The notes under the pieces were generated by a model that did not search any database, was not told where the DNA came from, and saw only the letters and a program-made list of their open reading frames with translations. The position numbers and the translations under genes were made by a program. Positions 36,850-44,600 of a DNA stretch of 64,000 nt are shown in pieces. Origin of the DNA: Streptomyces sp. DG1A-41 (GTDB taxonomy: Bacteria; Actinomycetota; Actinomycetes; Streptomycetales; Streptomycetaceae); assembly GCF_037055355.1 (NCBI RefSeq), contig NZ_CP146350.1:4611001-4675000 (forward strand), given 5' to 3'. Each line of letters starts with the position of its first letter. Within the stretch, counting starts at the first letter, position 1.

Positions 36850-38781
36850 CTACCGACGTGCGTGCAGCGTCAAGTCCGCCACCACCGCCCGGTGGTCCGT
36901 GTCCGCCAGCTCCAGGACGCGCGTGCGGTCGGCCGCGAACTCCTCCGACACCAGGACGTGGTCGATCTGCGTGCCGAACGTCGGGGCGGTCACGGCCGGC
37001 CAGGTGGCCGTGCGGTCGGCGTCGTCCAGGCGGGCGGCGTCGCTCAGGCCGGTGTCGAGGATGCGGCGGAAGGCGGCGTGGTCCTGGGAGGCGTTGAAGT
37101 CGCCGGCCAGGATCAGGGGAGTGCCGGGGGCGGTGGTGGCCGCGTCGCGCAGGGCGTTCAGCTCCCTGTTCCAGAGGGCCACCTGGCCGGGCAGCGGGGG
37201 CATGGGGTGGGCGAGCTGGAGTCGTACGGGATGCCCGTCGACGTCGGCGATCGCCCCGGGCATGCCCATGGTGCCGGGGACGCCGTCGGTGGGCCGCAGC
37301 GGGAAGCGGCTGAGGATGACGGAGCCCTCGGAGCCGCCGCCCTCGACGGCCCGGCGGTGCGGGAAGTCCTGGGACAGGTCGGCCTTCAGCCGCGCGTCAC
37401 ACTCGTATTCGCATTCCTGTACGAAGACGAGGTCCGGTTTCTCGCGGCGGACGGCGGCGACCAGGGGCCCGGTGCCCTGCCCGAACTCGACGTTCGAGGT
37501 CAGCACGCGCAGGTCGGCGACCGGGCGGCCGGCGGGGTCGCCGACCTTGCCGTACGGCTCGACGAACCAGGCCAGCAGGCCGAGCAGTACCACTCCCCAG
37601 ACCGTCCCGAGCCACCACCGGGACAGCACGGCGAGCAGCAGCGCCAGGCCGGTGGGGGCGAGCAGCCAGGGGAGGAAGGCGAGGACCTGCGGGACGGGCG
37701 TGATGCCGTCGCTGTCCGCGGTCCGGAAGCCGGCGACCACGCTGACCGCGGCGAGCAGCAGGGCGGCGCACCAAGCGCCGGGCCGCCGTCCGGGCGGACG
37801 GTGTTCCGGCCCGTCGGTGGCGGTCCACTCGGCAGCGGCGGTGTCCAAAACCCGGCCTTCCGTTCGCGGGGTGGGATGCCCGAATCCTCCCTCAGAGACG
37901 GGCCCTGATCCTCCCTCAGAGACGGGCCCGAATCCTCCCTCAAAGACGGGGCGGGGCGGCGGAAGGTTGCTGCCGCCGGCGCTCCCGGGCCGGGCAGCGT
38001 CGACGCGGGCCAGGAATTCCCCCAGTGCCTTGTCGAACTGCTCGGGGCGTTCGAGGTTCGGCATGTGGGCCGTGCCCTCGATCACGTGCAGGGCCGCGTC
38101 CGGGAGGGCCGCGCGCATCGCCCGGGCGTCGGAGACGGGCGTGTAGGTGTCGTCGGCTCCCACGACGACCAGGGCCGGGACGGTCACGCGGGTCAGCAGG
38201 GCGGCGTAGTCGGGGCGCCGGGCGCGGGCGCGCAGGGCCGCGGCGGCGCCCTCGGGGGAGGTGGCCGTCATCATGCGGTGGACGTGCGCCTTGACCTCGG
38301 CGGGGGCGTACGGGGCGACCATCCGCTCCAGGACCTCGTCGGCGTAGCCGCGCATGCCCTCGCGCAGGAGGCGGTCCGCCATGGCGTCGCGGGTGCGGAC
38401 GCCCTCCGGGGTCTCGGCCGCGGGGAAGGTGTCCGCGAGGACCAGGCCGCGGACGCGGCCGGGGAACTGCCGGTAGCAGTCCATCGCGATCTGGCCGCCC
38501 ATGGACAGGCCTGCGAGGACGAAGGACTCCACCTTCAGTTCGTCGAGCAGGGCCTCGATGTCCCGGGCGAACTGCGAGAAGTCCGTGAGGGCCGGGGTCG
38601 TCGGGGAGGCGCCGTAGCCGCGCAGGTCGGGGGCGATGACGCGGCGGGCCGCGGAGAACGTGGCGAGCTGCGGGGCCCACATGGTGCGGTCGAAGGGGTG
38701 GCCGTGGACGAGGACCAGGGGGACAAGGGGCTGCCGGGAGGTTACGGGGCCTTTGTCCTCGTATGCGAGGAAGGGTGCCAT
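36850..38781 (-). CDS. Alpha/beta hydrolase fused to VanJ-like membrane EEP phosphoesterase
   Basis: 643 residues in one open frame. Residues ~1-265 are an alpha/beta hydrolase (oxyanion VLVHGHPFD, nucleophile GLSMGG, acid VVVGADDTY, His GTAHMPN). A linker of ~24 residues made of three octapeptides (FEGGFGPV-type; 24-bp repeats 37879-37950) leads to three membrane helices (~325-410) and an endonuclease/exonuclease/phosphatase domain (LTSNVEFGQGTGP, FVQECEYE, LAGDFNAS, IDHVL, TDHRAVVADL). Three helices plus an EEP domain is the layout of VanJ/StaP teicoplanin-resistance-type proteins. Usually these are two genes. An internal TTG (LDTAAAEW) could still start the second separately. Confidence 0.83.
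   Translation of the reverse strand: MAPFLAYEDKGPVTSRQPLVPLVLVHGHPFDRTMWAPQLATFSAARRVIAPDLRGYGASPTTPALTDFSQFARDIEALLDELKVESFVLAGLSMGGQIAMDCYRQFPGRVRGLVLADTFPAAETPEGVRTRDAMADRLLREGMRGYADEVLERMVAPYAPAEVKAHVHRMMTATSPEGAAAALRARARRPDYAALLTRVTVPALVVVGADDTYTPVSDARAMRAALPDAALHVIEGTAHMPNLERPEQFDKALGEFLARVDAARPGSAGGSNLPPPRPVFEGGFGPVSEGGSGPVSEGGFGHPTPRTEGRVLDTAAAEWTATDGPEHRPPGRRPGAWCAALLLAAVSVVAGFRTADSDGITPVPQVLAFLPWLLAPTGLALLLAVLSRWWLGTVWGVVLLGLLAWFVEPYGKVGDPAGRPVADLRVLTSNVEFGQGTGPLVAAVRREKPDLVFVQECEYECDARLKADLSQDFPHRRAVEGGGSEGSVILSRFPLRPTDGVPGTMGMPGAIADVDGHPVRLQLAHPMPPLPGQVALWNRELNALRDAATTAPGTPLILAGDFNASQDHAAFRRILDTGLSDAARLDDADRTATWPAVTAPTFGTQIDHVLVSEEFAADRTRVLELADTDHRAVVADLTLHARR
37879..37950 (-). 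repeat. Three 24-bp tandem repeats in the fusion linker
   Basis: Units 37879-37902, 37903-37926 and 37927-37950 (CCCGAATCCTCCCTCAGAGA-type) encode the octapeptide linker of the fused protein and keep the frame open between the two domains. Confidence 0.92.
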
Positions 38782-38811
38782 GGGGCGACCTTAGGCAGCT
38801 CCAACTACTCA

Positions 38812-38841
38812 GTGCAATAAGATCTTTGCTCTCGGTGCAAT
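38812..38841. promoter_or_regulatory. Direct-repeat operator for the MocR-type regulator
   Basis: GTGCAAT occurs at 38812-38818 and 38835-38841, 23 bases apart (about two helical turns). The pair sits between the divergent hydrolase and MocR genes. Directly repeated half-sites are typical for MocR proteins. Confidence 0.55.
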
Positions 38842-38856
38842 CCAAGGGGGAGACCG

Positions 38857-40203
38857 ATGGGTGACTACCGCCGTATCGCCGACAGGATCGCCGACGACAT
38901 CGCCAGCGGGCGGCTGGAGCCCGGCCAACGGCTGCCGCCGCAGCGGGCGTTCGCCCGGCGCCGGGGGATCGCCTCGTCGACGGCCGGGCGGGTGTACGGC
39001 GAACTCGTACGGCGTGGGCTGGTCGTCGGCGAGGTCGGGCGCGGCACCTTCGTACGGGCCACCCCGGACGGGCCGACGGGGCAGGCGCTCGTCGAGCCCG
39101 GCGCGGCCGACGCCCCGGTCAACCTGGAGCTCAGCTATCCCATAGCGCCCGGCCAGCCGGAGCTCCTCGCCCCCGTGCTCGCGCCGCTGCTGCGTCCCGA
39201 CGTGCTGGCCGAGGCGCTGCTGCCGGCCGCCGCCACCGGTACCGAGTCCGCCCGGAAGGCCGCGGCCACGCTCCTCGCCACCCCCGGCTGGCGCCCCGCC
39301 CCGGACCGGCTGCTGTTCACCGGCAACGCACGGCAGGCCATCGCCGCCGTGCTGGCCTCCCTGGTCCGGCCGGGTGGCCGGGTCGGCGTGGAGCAGTTGA
39401 CGTATCCACTGGTCAAGGAGATCGCGGGGCGGCTGGGCATCGTCCTGGTACCGCTGGCCGGTGACGCGGCCGGGCTGCTCCCGGAGGCCGTCGCCGCCGC
39501 GCACCGTTCGGCGCCGCTGTCCGCCCTGTACGTGCAGCCGACGCTGCACAACCCGACGTCCCTGACGACGACCCGCCCCCGGTTGCTGCAACTCGCCCGG
39601 CTGGTCCACGACCTGAACCTGCCGGTGGTGGAGGACCGCATCTGGTCCTTCCTGCACGAGCCGGGTGATCCGCTCGCCGCTCACGCCCCCGCCCTCACCC
39701 ACGTCGTCGACAGTCTCTCCAAGCGGGTCGCGCCGGGGCTCACCGTCGGTTTCCTCGTCGTGCCGCCGCACCGGGCCGGGGCCGTGGCCGGTGCCGTGCG
39801 GTCGGGCGGGTGGAGTGCGGGGCGGTTCGCGCTGGAGGCGGCCGTGCGGTGGGCCGGGGAGGGGACCGTGGCGCGGCTGGTGGAGGCCAAGCGGGCGGAC
39901 GCGGCGGGCAGGCAGCGGGTCCTCGCCGAGGAGCTCGCGGGCTTCGCCGTGCGGTCCGATCCGCGCGCCTACTTCGCCTGGTGGGAGCTGCCCGCCCCCT
40001 GGCGCGCGGACACCTTCACGGCGGCCGCCGCCGCGCACGGGATCGCCGTCACGCCCGGCCCCGCCTTCGCCGTCGCCCCCGGCCACACGCCCGACGCCGT
40101 CAGGCTCGGGCTCGCGTCGGCTCCGGAGGCGGATCTGCGCCGGGCGCTGCGGACGCTCGCGCGCGTCGCCGCGCGGCGAGCCGGGGACCGTACCGGCCCG
40201 TGA
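38857..40203 (+). CDS. MocR-family regulator (GntR helix-turn-helix + PLP aminotransferase fold)
   Basis: 448 residues. Residues ~1-70 are a winged helix (GQRLPPQRAFARRRGIASSTAGRVYGELVRRGLVVGEVGRGTFV). The rest is a fold-type I aminotransferase domain with the PLP Lys in DSLSKRVAPGLTVGF and the binding motifs TLHNPTS and VEDRIWSF. Such proteins are transcription factors that sense amino compounds or PLP. It is divergent from the hydrolase-EEP gene, which is the likely target, with a GTGCAAT direct repeat between them. Its 3' end overlaps the convergent membrane-protein gene by about 100 bases. Confidence 0.93.
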   Translation: MGDYRRIADRIADDIASGRLEPGQRLPPQRAFARRRGIASSTAGRVYGELVRRGLVVGEVGRGTFVRATPDGPTGQALVEPGAADAPVNLELSYPIAPGQPELLAPVLAPLLRPDVLAEALLPAAATGTESARKAAATLLATPGWRPAPDRLLFTGNARQAIAAVLASLVRPGGRVGVEQLTYPLVKEIAGRLGIVLVPLAGDAAGLLPEAVAAAHRSAPLSALYVQPTLHNPTSLTTTRPRLLQLARLVHDLNLPVVEDRIWSFLHEPGDPLAAHAPALTHVVDSLSKRVAPGLTVGFLVVPPHRAGAVAGAVRSGGWSAGRFALEAAVRWAGEGTVARLVEAKRADAAGRQRVLAEELAGFAVRSDPRAYFAWWELPAPWRADTFTAAAAAHGIAVTPGPAFAVAPGHTPDAVRLGLASAPEADLRRALRTLARVAARRAGDRTGP

Positions 40204-41068
40204 GCCACGAGCCGAGCGCCACCGTCAGGCCGAGGGCGAGCAGCAGCCAGGACACCGTCACCAGGGTGCTCGTGAGGGCGTCGTAGACCGCGCCGGCGGC
40301 CGGGCGATGGAGCGTGTCGGGCAGGTCGGCGAGGGTGAGGCGGCGGGCGATCGCGACGGCCAGGACGAGCAGCCCGCCGCCGAGCGCCGTGCCGAGGCCG
40401 AGCGCGGTGACCGCGCGGCGGCGGCACGCGGCGAGGGCGATCCCGGCCACGGCGCACACGGCGGCGGCGAGCGGCAGCCAGAATGCGGCGGTGTCCAGCA
40501 CGTGGTACCCCCTGCGGAGTCGGTCCACGTCGTCGGCCGGGAGCACCGGGACCCGGGCGTGCAGGACCGGTATGCGGTGGGCGAACGGCACGTGGTCCTC
40601 GGTGAGCTGGCGTTTGACCCGGGCGACGACCGGCGCGAGGTCGACGGTGACCGGGGCGGCGCGCGTGCCGTCGTCGCGCAGGGCGCGCAGCACGGCGTCG
40701 TGGACGGCCTGGTTCGCCGCGTCCCAGCCCGTGCGGAACGCCTCGGTCCGGGTGAACGAGCGCACCGCGTCGTGGACGAAGGGCCCGACCGTGCCGCGCA
40801 GCGGGCCGGTGTCGAGCTCGTGCCCGGCCTCCCGCATGATGCCGTCCCCGACGGCGTCCGCGACCGCGCGCTGCACGTCCGGGTCGGCGGCGAGCGGCGC
40901 CATCGTACGGACGTAGCGGCCGGTGTCGGCCAGGCCGTGCGCCGCCCAGGAGGCGAGCGTCCCGAACGGCACGAGCAGGCACGCGAGGACCAGCAGAACG
41001 GCCGACAGGGCGTTCCGCGGTGGTAGGGGCGCCTGCTGGGGTACGGGCGCCCGGTCGTGCTCGGACAC
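40100..41068 (-). CDS. Multi-pass membrane protein, uncharacterised
   Basis: About 322 residues from a GTG at 41068; a TTG at 41080 is possible. One N-terminal helix (ALSAVLLVLACLLVPFGTLASW), a ~150-residue extracytoplasmic domain with helices but no Cys (PLAADPDVQRAVADAVGDGIMREAG), then three C-terminal helices and a basic tail. The pattern is common in Streptomyces membrane proteins of unknown function. The coding end overlaps the MocR gene antisense by 104 bases, which ties the two transcripts together. Confidence 0.83.
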   Translation of the reverse strand: MSEHDRAPVPQQAPLPPRNALSAVLLVLACLLVPFGTLASWAAHGLADTGRYVRTMAPLAADPDVQRAVADAVGDGIMREAGHELDTGPLRGTVGPFVHDAVRSFTRTEAFRTGWDAANQAVHDAVLRALRDDGTRAAPVTVDLAPVVARVKRQLTEDHVPFAHRIPVLHARVPVLPADDVDRLRRGYHVLDTAAFWLPLAAAVCAVAGIALAACRRRAVTALGLGTALGGGLLVLAVAIARRLTLADLPDTLHRPAAGAVYDALTSTLVTVSWLLLALGLTVALGSWLTGRYGPRLAARRRARASAAPGADPPPEPTRARA

Positions 41069-41173
41069 CCTTCCAGGCAAGGCGCCAGGGGCCCGGCCCG
41101 CGACCGGGGTGACTGCATTCGGCCCCCCATGCCGAGCCGAACGTGTCGTACGGGCACTGAGTCCGGCACCGAG

Positions 41174-41614
41174 TCAGTCGACGCGCCGGCCGGAGGCGTC
41201 CTCGTGCGTGTAGTAGCGGTAGAACAGCGTCACGAGGACGCCCGCCCCCACCACCACCCCCACCCCGGTGGACCGCAGGACGGACTCGCCGGTCTGGCTG
41301 TAGAGGAAGCCGATGGCGCAGCCGGTGAAGGTGAACCAGAGCAGCGCGTGGAGTTCGCGCTCCAGCCGCGGGGCGACGGCCCGCACGGCGACGTACAGCA
41401 CGGCGAACACGAGCGCGGTGAGGAAGCCGAACAGCAGGTTCCAGCCCGTGATGGGCCCGGCGTCGCGCCGGTTGGCCGCGGCCCAGTAGCCGTAGACGAG
41501 CCCGAGGACGACGGGTACCGCGACCTTCGCCATCGCGTGGGTGCGCGGGCTGAAGACATCGGGTGTACGGCGTCGCGTGGTCACCTTGCGTGAAGCTGGT
41601 GCCGCATGAGCCAT
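41174..41614 (-). CDS. Small four-helix membrane protein
   Basis: 146 residues from the ATG at 41614 with ribosome site GGAGAG. A basic N-terminus (SRKVTTRRRTPDVFSPRTHAMAKV) is followed by four hydrophobic helices (VAVPVVLGLVYGYWAAA, NLLFGFLTALVFAVLYVAV, LLWFTFTGCAIGFLYS, STGVGVVVGAGVLVTLFY). No catalytic motif. It may follow the membrane protein promoter-wise but is separated from it by 93 bases. Confidence 0.83.
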   Translation of the reverse strand: MAHAAPASRKVTTRRRTPDVFSPRTHAMAKVAVPVVLGLVYGYWAAANRRDAGPITGWNLLFGFLTALVFAVLYVAVRAVAPRLERELHALLWFTFTGCAIGFLYSQTGESVLRSTGVGVVVGAGVLVTLFYRYYTHEDASGRRVD

Positions 41615-41960
41615 GAGAGCTCTCCTCTCTCCCCGCCCCTGCCTACCAGCGCACACCGGCGGGGACCCGACGGCAACTCGGCGGAACGAGAGAAGCGCTG
41701 CCCGGGCCGGCTGCGGCCTGTGCGGCCCCGTGTCTCGCTGGGGCCGTGCGGCGCCACCGCGGGGCACACGGCCCGCTCGACCGGCACCCCCTGCCCGGCC
41801 GCCGGGACGGCGTGCCGCGGCGGGAACTGCTGCGGGTGCGGGGCCGCGGCGTGGCCTGGGTGCCGTCGCCTTCGCGGGCCTGTCCCTGGTCACGCACGTC
41901 GTCGCGGACAGCGCCTGGACCAGGCCGGGCTCGCCGACCGCCCGGCCCGCCCGCGGTACG

Positions 41961-42236
41961 GCGGCTGCGGGTGGCCGCCGACAAGACGCTGCTCCTGGGG
42001 ACGGCCGGTGTGACGGAGGCCCGGGACGGCACCGGGGCGTTCCACCCGCTCGCCGAGGAGGTGCCCCGGGCCCTCGCCGACGATCCCCGCACCGCCGGTC
42101 CGGCCCGCCTGGCCGCCGTCGTACGGGACGGCACGCCGCGGTACGCCGGGCGGGCGCCTGGCCGACGACACCGCCGTCTTCGCCGTGCGCCGCCGGACTG
42201 CCACGGGGGAGGGGGCGAAGCACCCGAAGGCGGACG
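41961..42236 (+). pseudogene. Remnant of a PP2C/SpoIIE phosphatase C-terminus
   Basis: In the frame from ~41961 the sequence reads RRLRVAADKTLLLGTAGVTEARDGTGAFHPLAEE and continues to YAGR. It then changes frame near 42158 to read RLADDTAVFAVRR, before running out. These match the end of SpoIIE-type PP2C domains (LLLGTDGVTEARD..., DDxA). The catalytic Asp of TDG is Ala here. The rest of 41615-42314, about 700 bases, has no intact gene. Confidence 0.5.
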
Positions 42237-42314
42237 TTTGCGGTCCTGGGGCCCACCTTTGCAGCCGCAGCGGTTACGGTGCTGCCGTACGTGATCGACA
42301 GGGGGAGGGACGAG

Positions 42315-43376
42315 ATGCCCGGAACCGTGCTGCTGCTGGCGGCCTCGCCGGTGGGCAAGGGGCGCCTGGTGGACGCCGCGTCCGTACTCCCCGTACTGGC
42401 CGCCGTCCCACCCGGCGTGCTGGCCGGTACGGACACCGCGAACGTCGTCGAACTCGCCGACCCGCTGGAGCCGCAGGCCGTCCTCACCCGGCTCCGCGCC
42501 GCCGCCGCGGCCCCCGGCCCGCTCACCGTGTACGTCACCGGCCAGCTCCAGCTCGACCGCCGCCAGCGCCTGCCCCACCTGGCGCTGGCCCGCACCACCG
42601 CGTCCACCGCCCGCTACACGGCCTTTCCCTGGCACTGGTTCCGGGAGGAGCTGCGGCTCGGCCAGGCCGGCGCGACGACCCTCCTGCTCGACCTGCACGC
42701 GGACGCCGAGGCCTGGGAGCTGCTGCGCGGCACCCCGCTGGACTCGGGTCGCGGCAACGCCGTGCACGGCCGCATCTCGCCCCCGCCGTCCAGAGGCACG
42801 GTCGCGGTACCGGCGTACATGAAGGCCGTCGCGACGATCCTGCGTAGCGGGTTCCGGCCGCCGCTGGAGCAGTTGCACCAGCAGGCGCTTGCCCGGATCG
42901 CGCCGGAGAGCGCGGGCACGGATCTCGTGCTGAGCACGCCGGGCCCCTCGGCCGGTGATCCGCACGCCGCCATCACCGCCGCCGTCCAGTCCGGCCGCCA
43001 CTCGGACGCCGACGCCCTCGCCGCCCGGCACGAGCAGGCCGCCGTCGCCGCGCACGGGTTCGCCTCCGAGGAGGCCCTGCACTGGGCCGAGGTCCGGGCC
43101 GACCTGGCGATGTTCGCCGGGGACGCGGGACGCAGCTGCCACACCTGGCTGATGGTGGCCACCGTCCGCCTGAACGCCGGGCAGGCGCCGGACGCGCCCG
43201 CCGTCGAGGCCGCCGTGGACCGGGCCCACCACCAGTGGGGCCAGATCCGCGACACCGCGCGGGCCCGTGAACTGGGCGCGGCGCTCGCCGAGTTGCGGGG
43301 GCGGGTCCCCGGGCGGCGCGAAGGGGCGCTCGACCATGTGCAGCGGCAGTTGCGGCAGTTGCAGACCCAGCCCTGA
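42315..43376 (+). CDS. Caspase-like protein without catalytic dyad, first gene of the caspase/EACC1 locus
   Basis: 353 residues from the ATG at 42315 (ribosome site GGGAGGGA). The first ~140 residues have caspase-like strand order. TVLLLAAS fits beta1. LTVYVTGQLQLD (70-81) occupies the place of the LLxYxxGH strand, with Gln77 for His. TTLLLDLHADAEAW (121-134) occupies the place of VVILDCCYAGNAA, with no Cys. The C-terminal ~190 residues are helical, TPR-like or regulatory (HAAITAAVQSGRHSDADALAARHEQAAVAAHGFASEE, then paired WAEVRADLAMFAG helices). I infer a pseudo-caspase partner of the active caspase at 43842. No database family was identified. Confidence 0.7.
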   Translation: MPGTVLLLAASPVGKGRLVDAASVLPVLAAVPPGVLAGTDTANVVELADPLEPQAVLTRLRAAAAAPGPLTVYVTGQLQLDRRQRLPHLALARTTASTARYTAFPWHWFREELRLGQAGATTLLLDLHADAEAWELLRGTPLDSGRGNAVHGRISPPPSRGTVAVPAYMKAVATILRSGFRPPLEQLHQQALARIAPESAGTDLVLSTPGPSAGDPHAAITAAVQSGRHSDADALAARHEQAAVAAHGFASEEALHWAEVRADLAMFAGDAGRSCHTWLMVATVRLNAGQAPDAPAVEAAVDRAHHQWGQIRDTARARELGAALAELRGRVPGRREGALDHVQRQLRQLQTQP

Positions 43377-43471
43377 CTGCGTGTGCGACGTGTGCGCCTG
43401 GCGTGAAGGGGGCGTGCAATCGCCTGCGCGGGTCGCGTCACAGGTCTGCCGCCGAGGCCTGACCCGGTGTC

Positions 43472-43837
43472 ATGATGTCGGACATGACAGAGGGGGACCA
43501 AGTGGCTGTTTTAGGCGTGCGCGTGCGGCTGGGCGCCGGCGCCACCGTGGACGATGTCAGAGCCCTGAAGACGTGGCTGAAGCGGGAACAGCCGCTGGAG
43601 GAACTGGTTTCCAAAGGGCAGCTGACTATCGAGGAGCAGGCCGGCACTGACGGGGCCGATGGGCGGCTGGGGCCCGACATCGAACTCGTTCTGAGAGTGC
43701 TCGGTGACGTCGTCACGGTCGCGGCACTGACCGAGTACACCGTACGTGCGGTGAAGACCTGGACGAACAACCGCCGCAGGCTCCAGGGCGGCGATCCCGA
43801 TCCGCAGATCCGCCCGCTGGACCCCGACGGGGAGTAG
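43472..43837 (+). CDS. EACC1-type effector-associated protein
   Basis: 121 residues. A short beta-strand N-terminus (VAVLGVRVRLGAGATVDDVRALKTWLKRE) is followed by an acidic segment and a hydrophobic helix (PDIELVLRVLGDVVTVAALTEYTVRAVKTWTNNRRR). This fits the 'effector-associated constant component 1' family that accompanies caspase- or peptidase-type effectors in actinobacterial conflict systems. It ends four bases before the caspase start. A dyad GTCATG/CATGAC spans its start codons (43469-43488). Several in-frame ATGs (43472, 43475, 43484) are possible. Confidence 0.72.
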   Translation: MMSDMTEGDQVAVLGVRVRLGAGATVDDVRALKTWLKREQPLEELVSKGQLTIEEQAGTDGADGRLGPDIELVLRVLGDVVTVAALTEYTVRAVKTWTNNRRRLQGGDPDPQIRPLDPDGE

Positions 43838-43841
43838 GCCG

Positions 43842-44600
43842 GTGAGCCGCTTCGACCCGCGCGGCAAGGCGAACCGGGCGCTGCTGGTCGGCGTGTCCGA
43901 GTACGACCACACGGCGCCGGATCCTCAGGGCGTCAACGGCCAGCTCCCCGCCGTGCGGCACAACCGGATGCTGCTCGAGGACGCGCTGCACCAGGGCAAT
44001 GTGTTCGGTGCGGGCGAGGTGAGGGCCCTGGCCTCGCCGACCCCGGACGAGTTCACAGGGGCGCTGCGCCGCGCCTGCCGTGAGGCCAGAGGGCTGCTGC
44101 TGCTCTACTTCGCCGGGCACGCCGTCACCTCCACCTCCGGCAGCGAGCTGCACCTCCAGATGCGCACCGCGCGGGTGCTCACGGGCGATGGGCTGCCCGG
44201 CTCGGTCAGTTTCAGCCAGGTGCTGGGCGAGCTCGTCGAGAGCCGCGCCGAGCAGGTCGTGGTGATCCTCGACTGCTGCTACGCGGGCAACGCCGCGGGA
44301 ATCTGGCACCGCTTCGACGATCCGAAGCGGAAGAAGGACAAAATCCTGCTGCTGATGAGCGTGCAGCCCAACCGCTGCATCCTGGGCGGGGACGCCGACG
44401 TCCCGACGCCGTTCACCCGTGAACTCGCGCACGTCCTGGACGAGGGCGGGGAGGTGTGGCTCTCCAAGCTGTATTCCACGGTGAAGCAGCGGATGGCCGA
44501 GGCGAACTACAAGGCGGAGGACAACGACCCGCAGCGGCCGCAGGCGCTGGCTCCCCCTGGGACTCGGACGCGGACGTGCTGCTGGCGGCGGGCCCGGTGA
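43842..44600 (+). CDS. Caspase-family (C14) protease, EACC1-associated
   Basis: 252 residues as read. Motifs: KANRALLVGVSEYD (beta1), His93 in LLLYFAGHAV and the catalytic Cys146 in VVILDCCYAG, followed by QPNRCILGG. The dyad is intact, so it should cleave after a specific residue once activated. The last ~17 residues (APPGTRTRTCCWRRAR) are out of character. The alternative frame instead continues the protein as SPWDSDADVLLAAGPV into the membrane-anchored gene that follows. Either the two genes overlap by GTGA or one base is missing near 44550 and they encode a single caspase-membrane protein. Confidence 0.85.
   Translation: MSRFDPRGKANRALLVGVSEYDHTAPDPQGVNGQLPAVRHNRMLLEDALHQGNVFGAGEVRALASPTPDEFTGALRRACREARGLLLLYFAGHAVTSTSGSELHLQMRTARVLTGDGLPGSVSFSQVLGELVESRAEQVVVILDCCYAGNAAGIWHRFDDPKRKKDKILLLMSVQPNRCILGGDADVPTPFTRELAHVLDEGGEVWLSKLYSTVKQRMAEANYKAEDNDPQRPQALAPPGTRTRTCCWRRAR

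Noticed and set aside
41613..42314. N-terminal extension of the caspase-like protein (same open frame back to 41613)
   Set aside because: The extension is Arg/Pro/Ala-rich out-of-frame sequence over a PP2C remnant; the ATG at 42315 has a good ribosome site and starts the conserved part.
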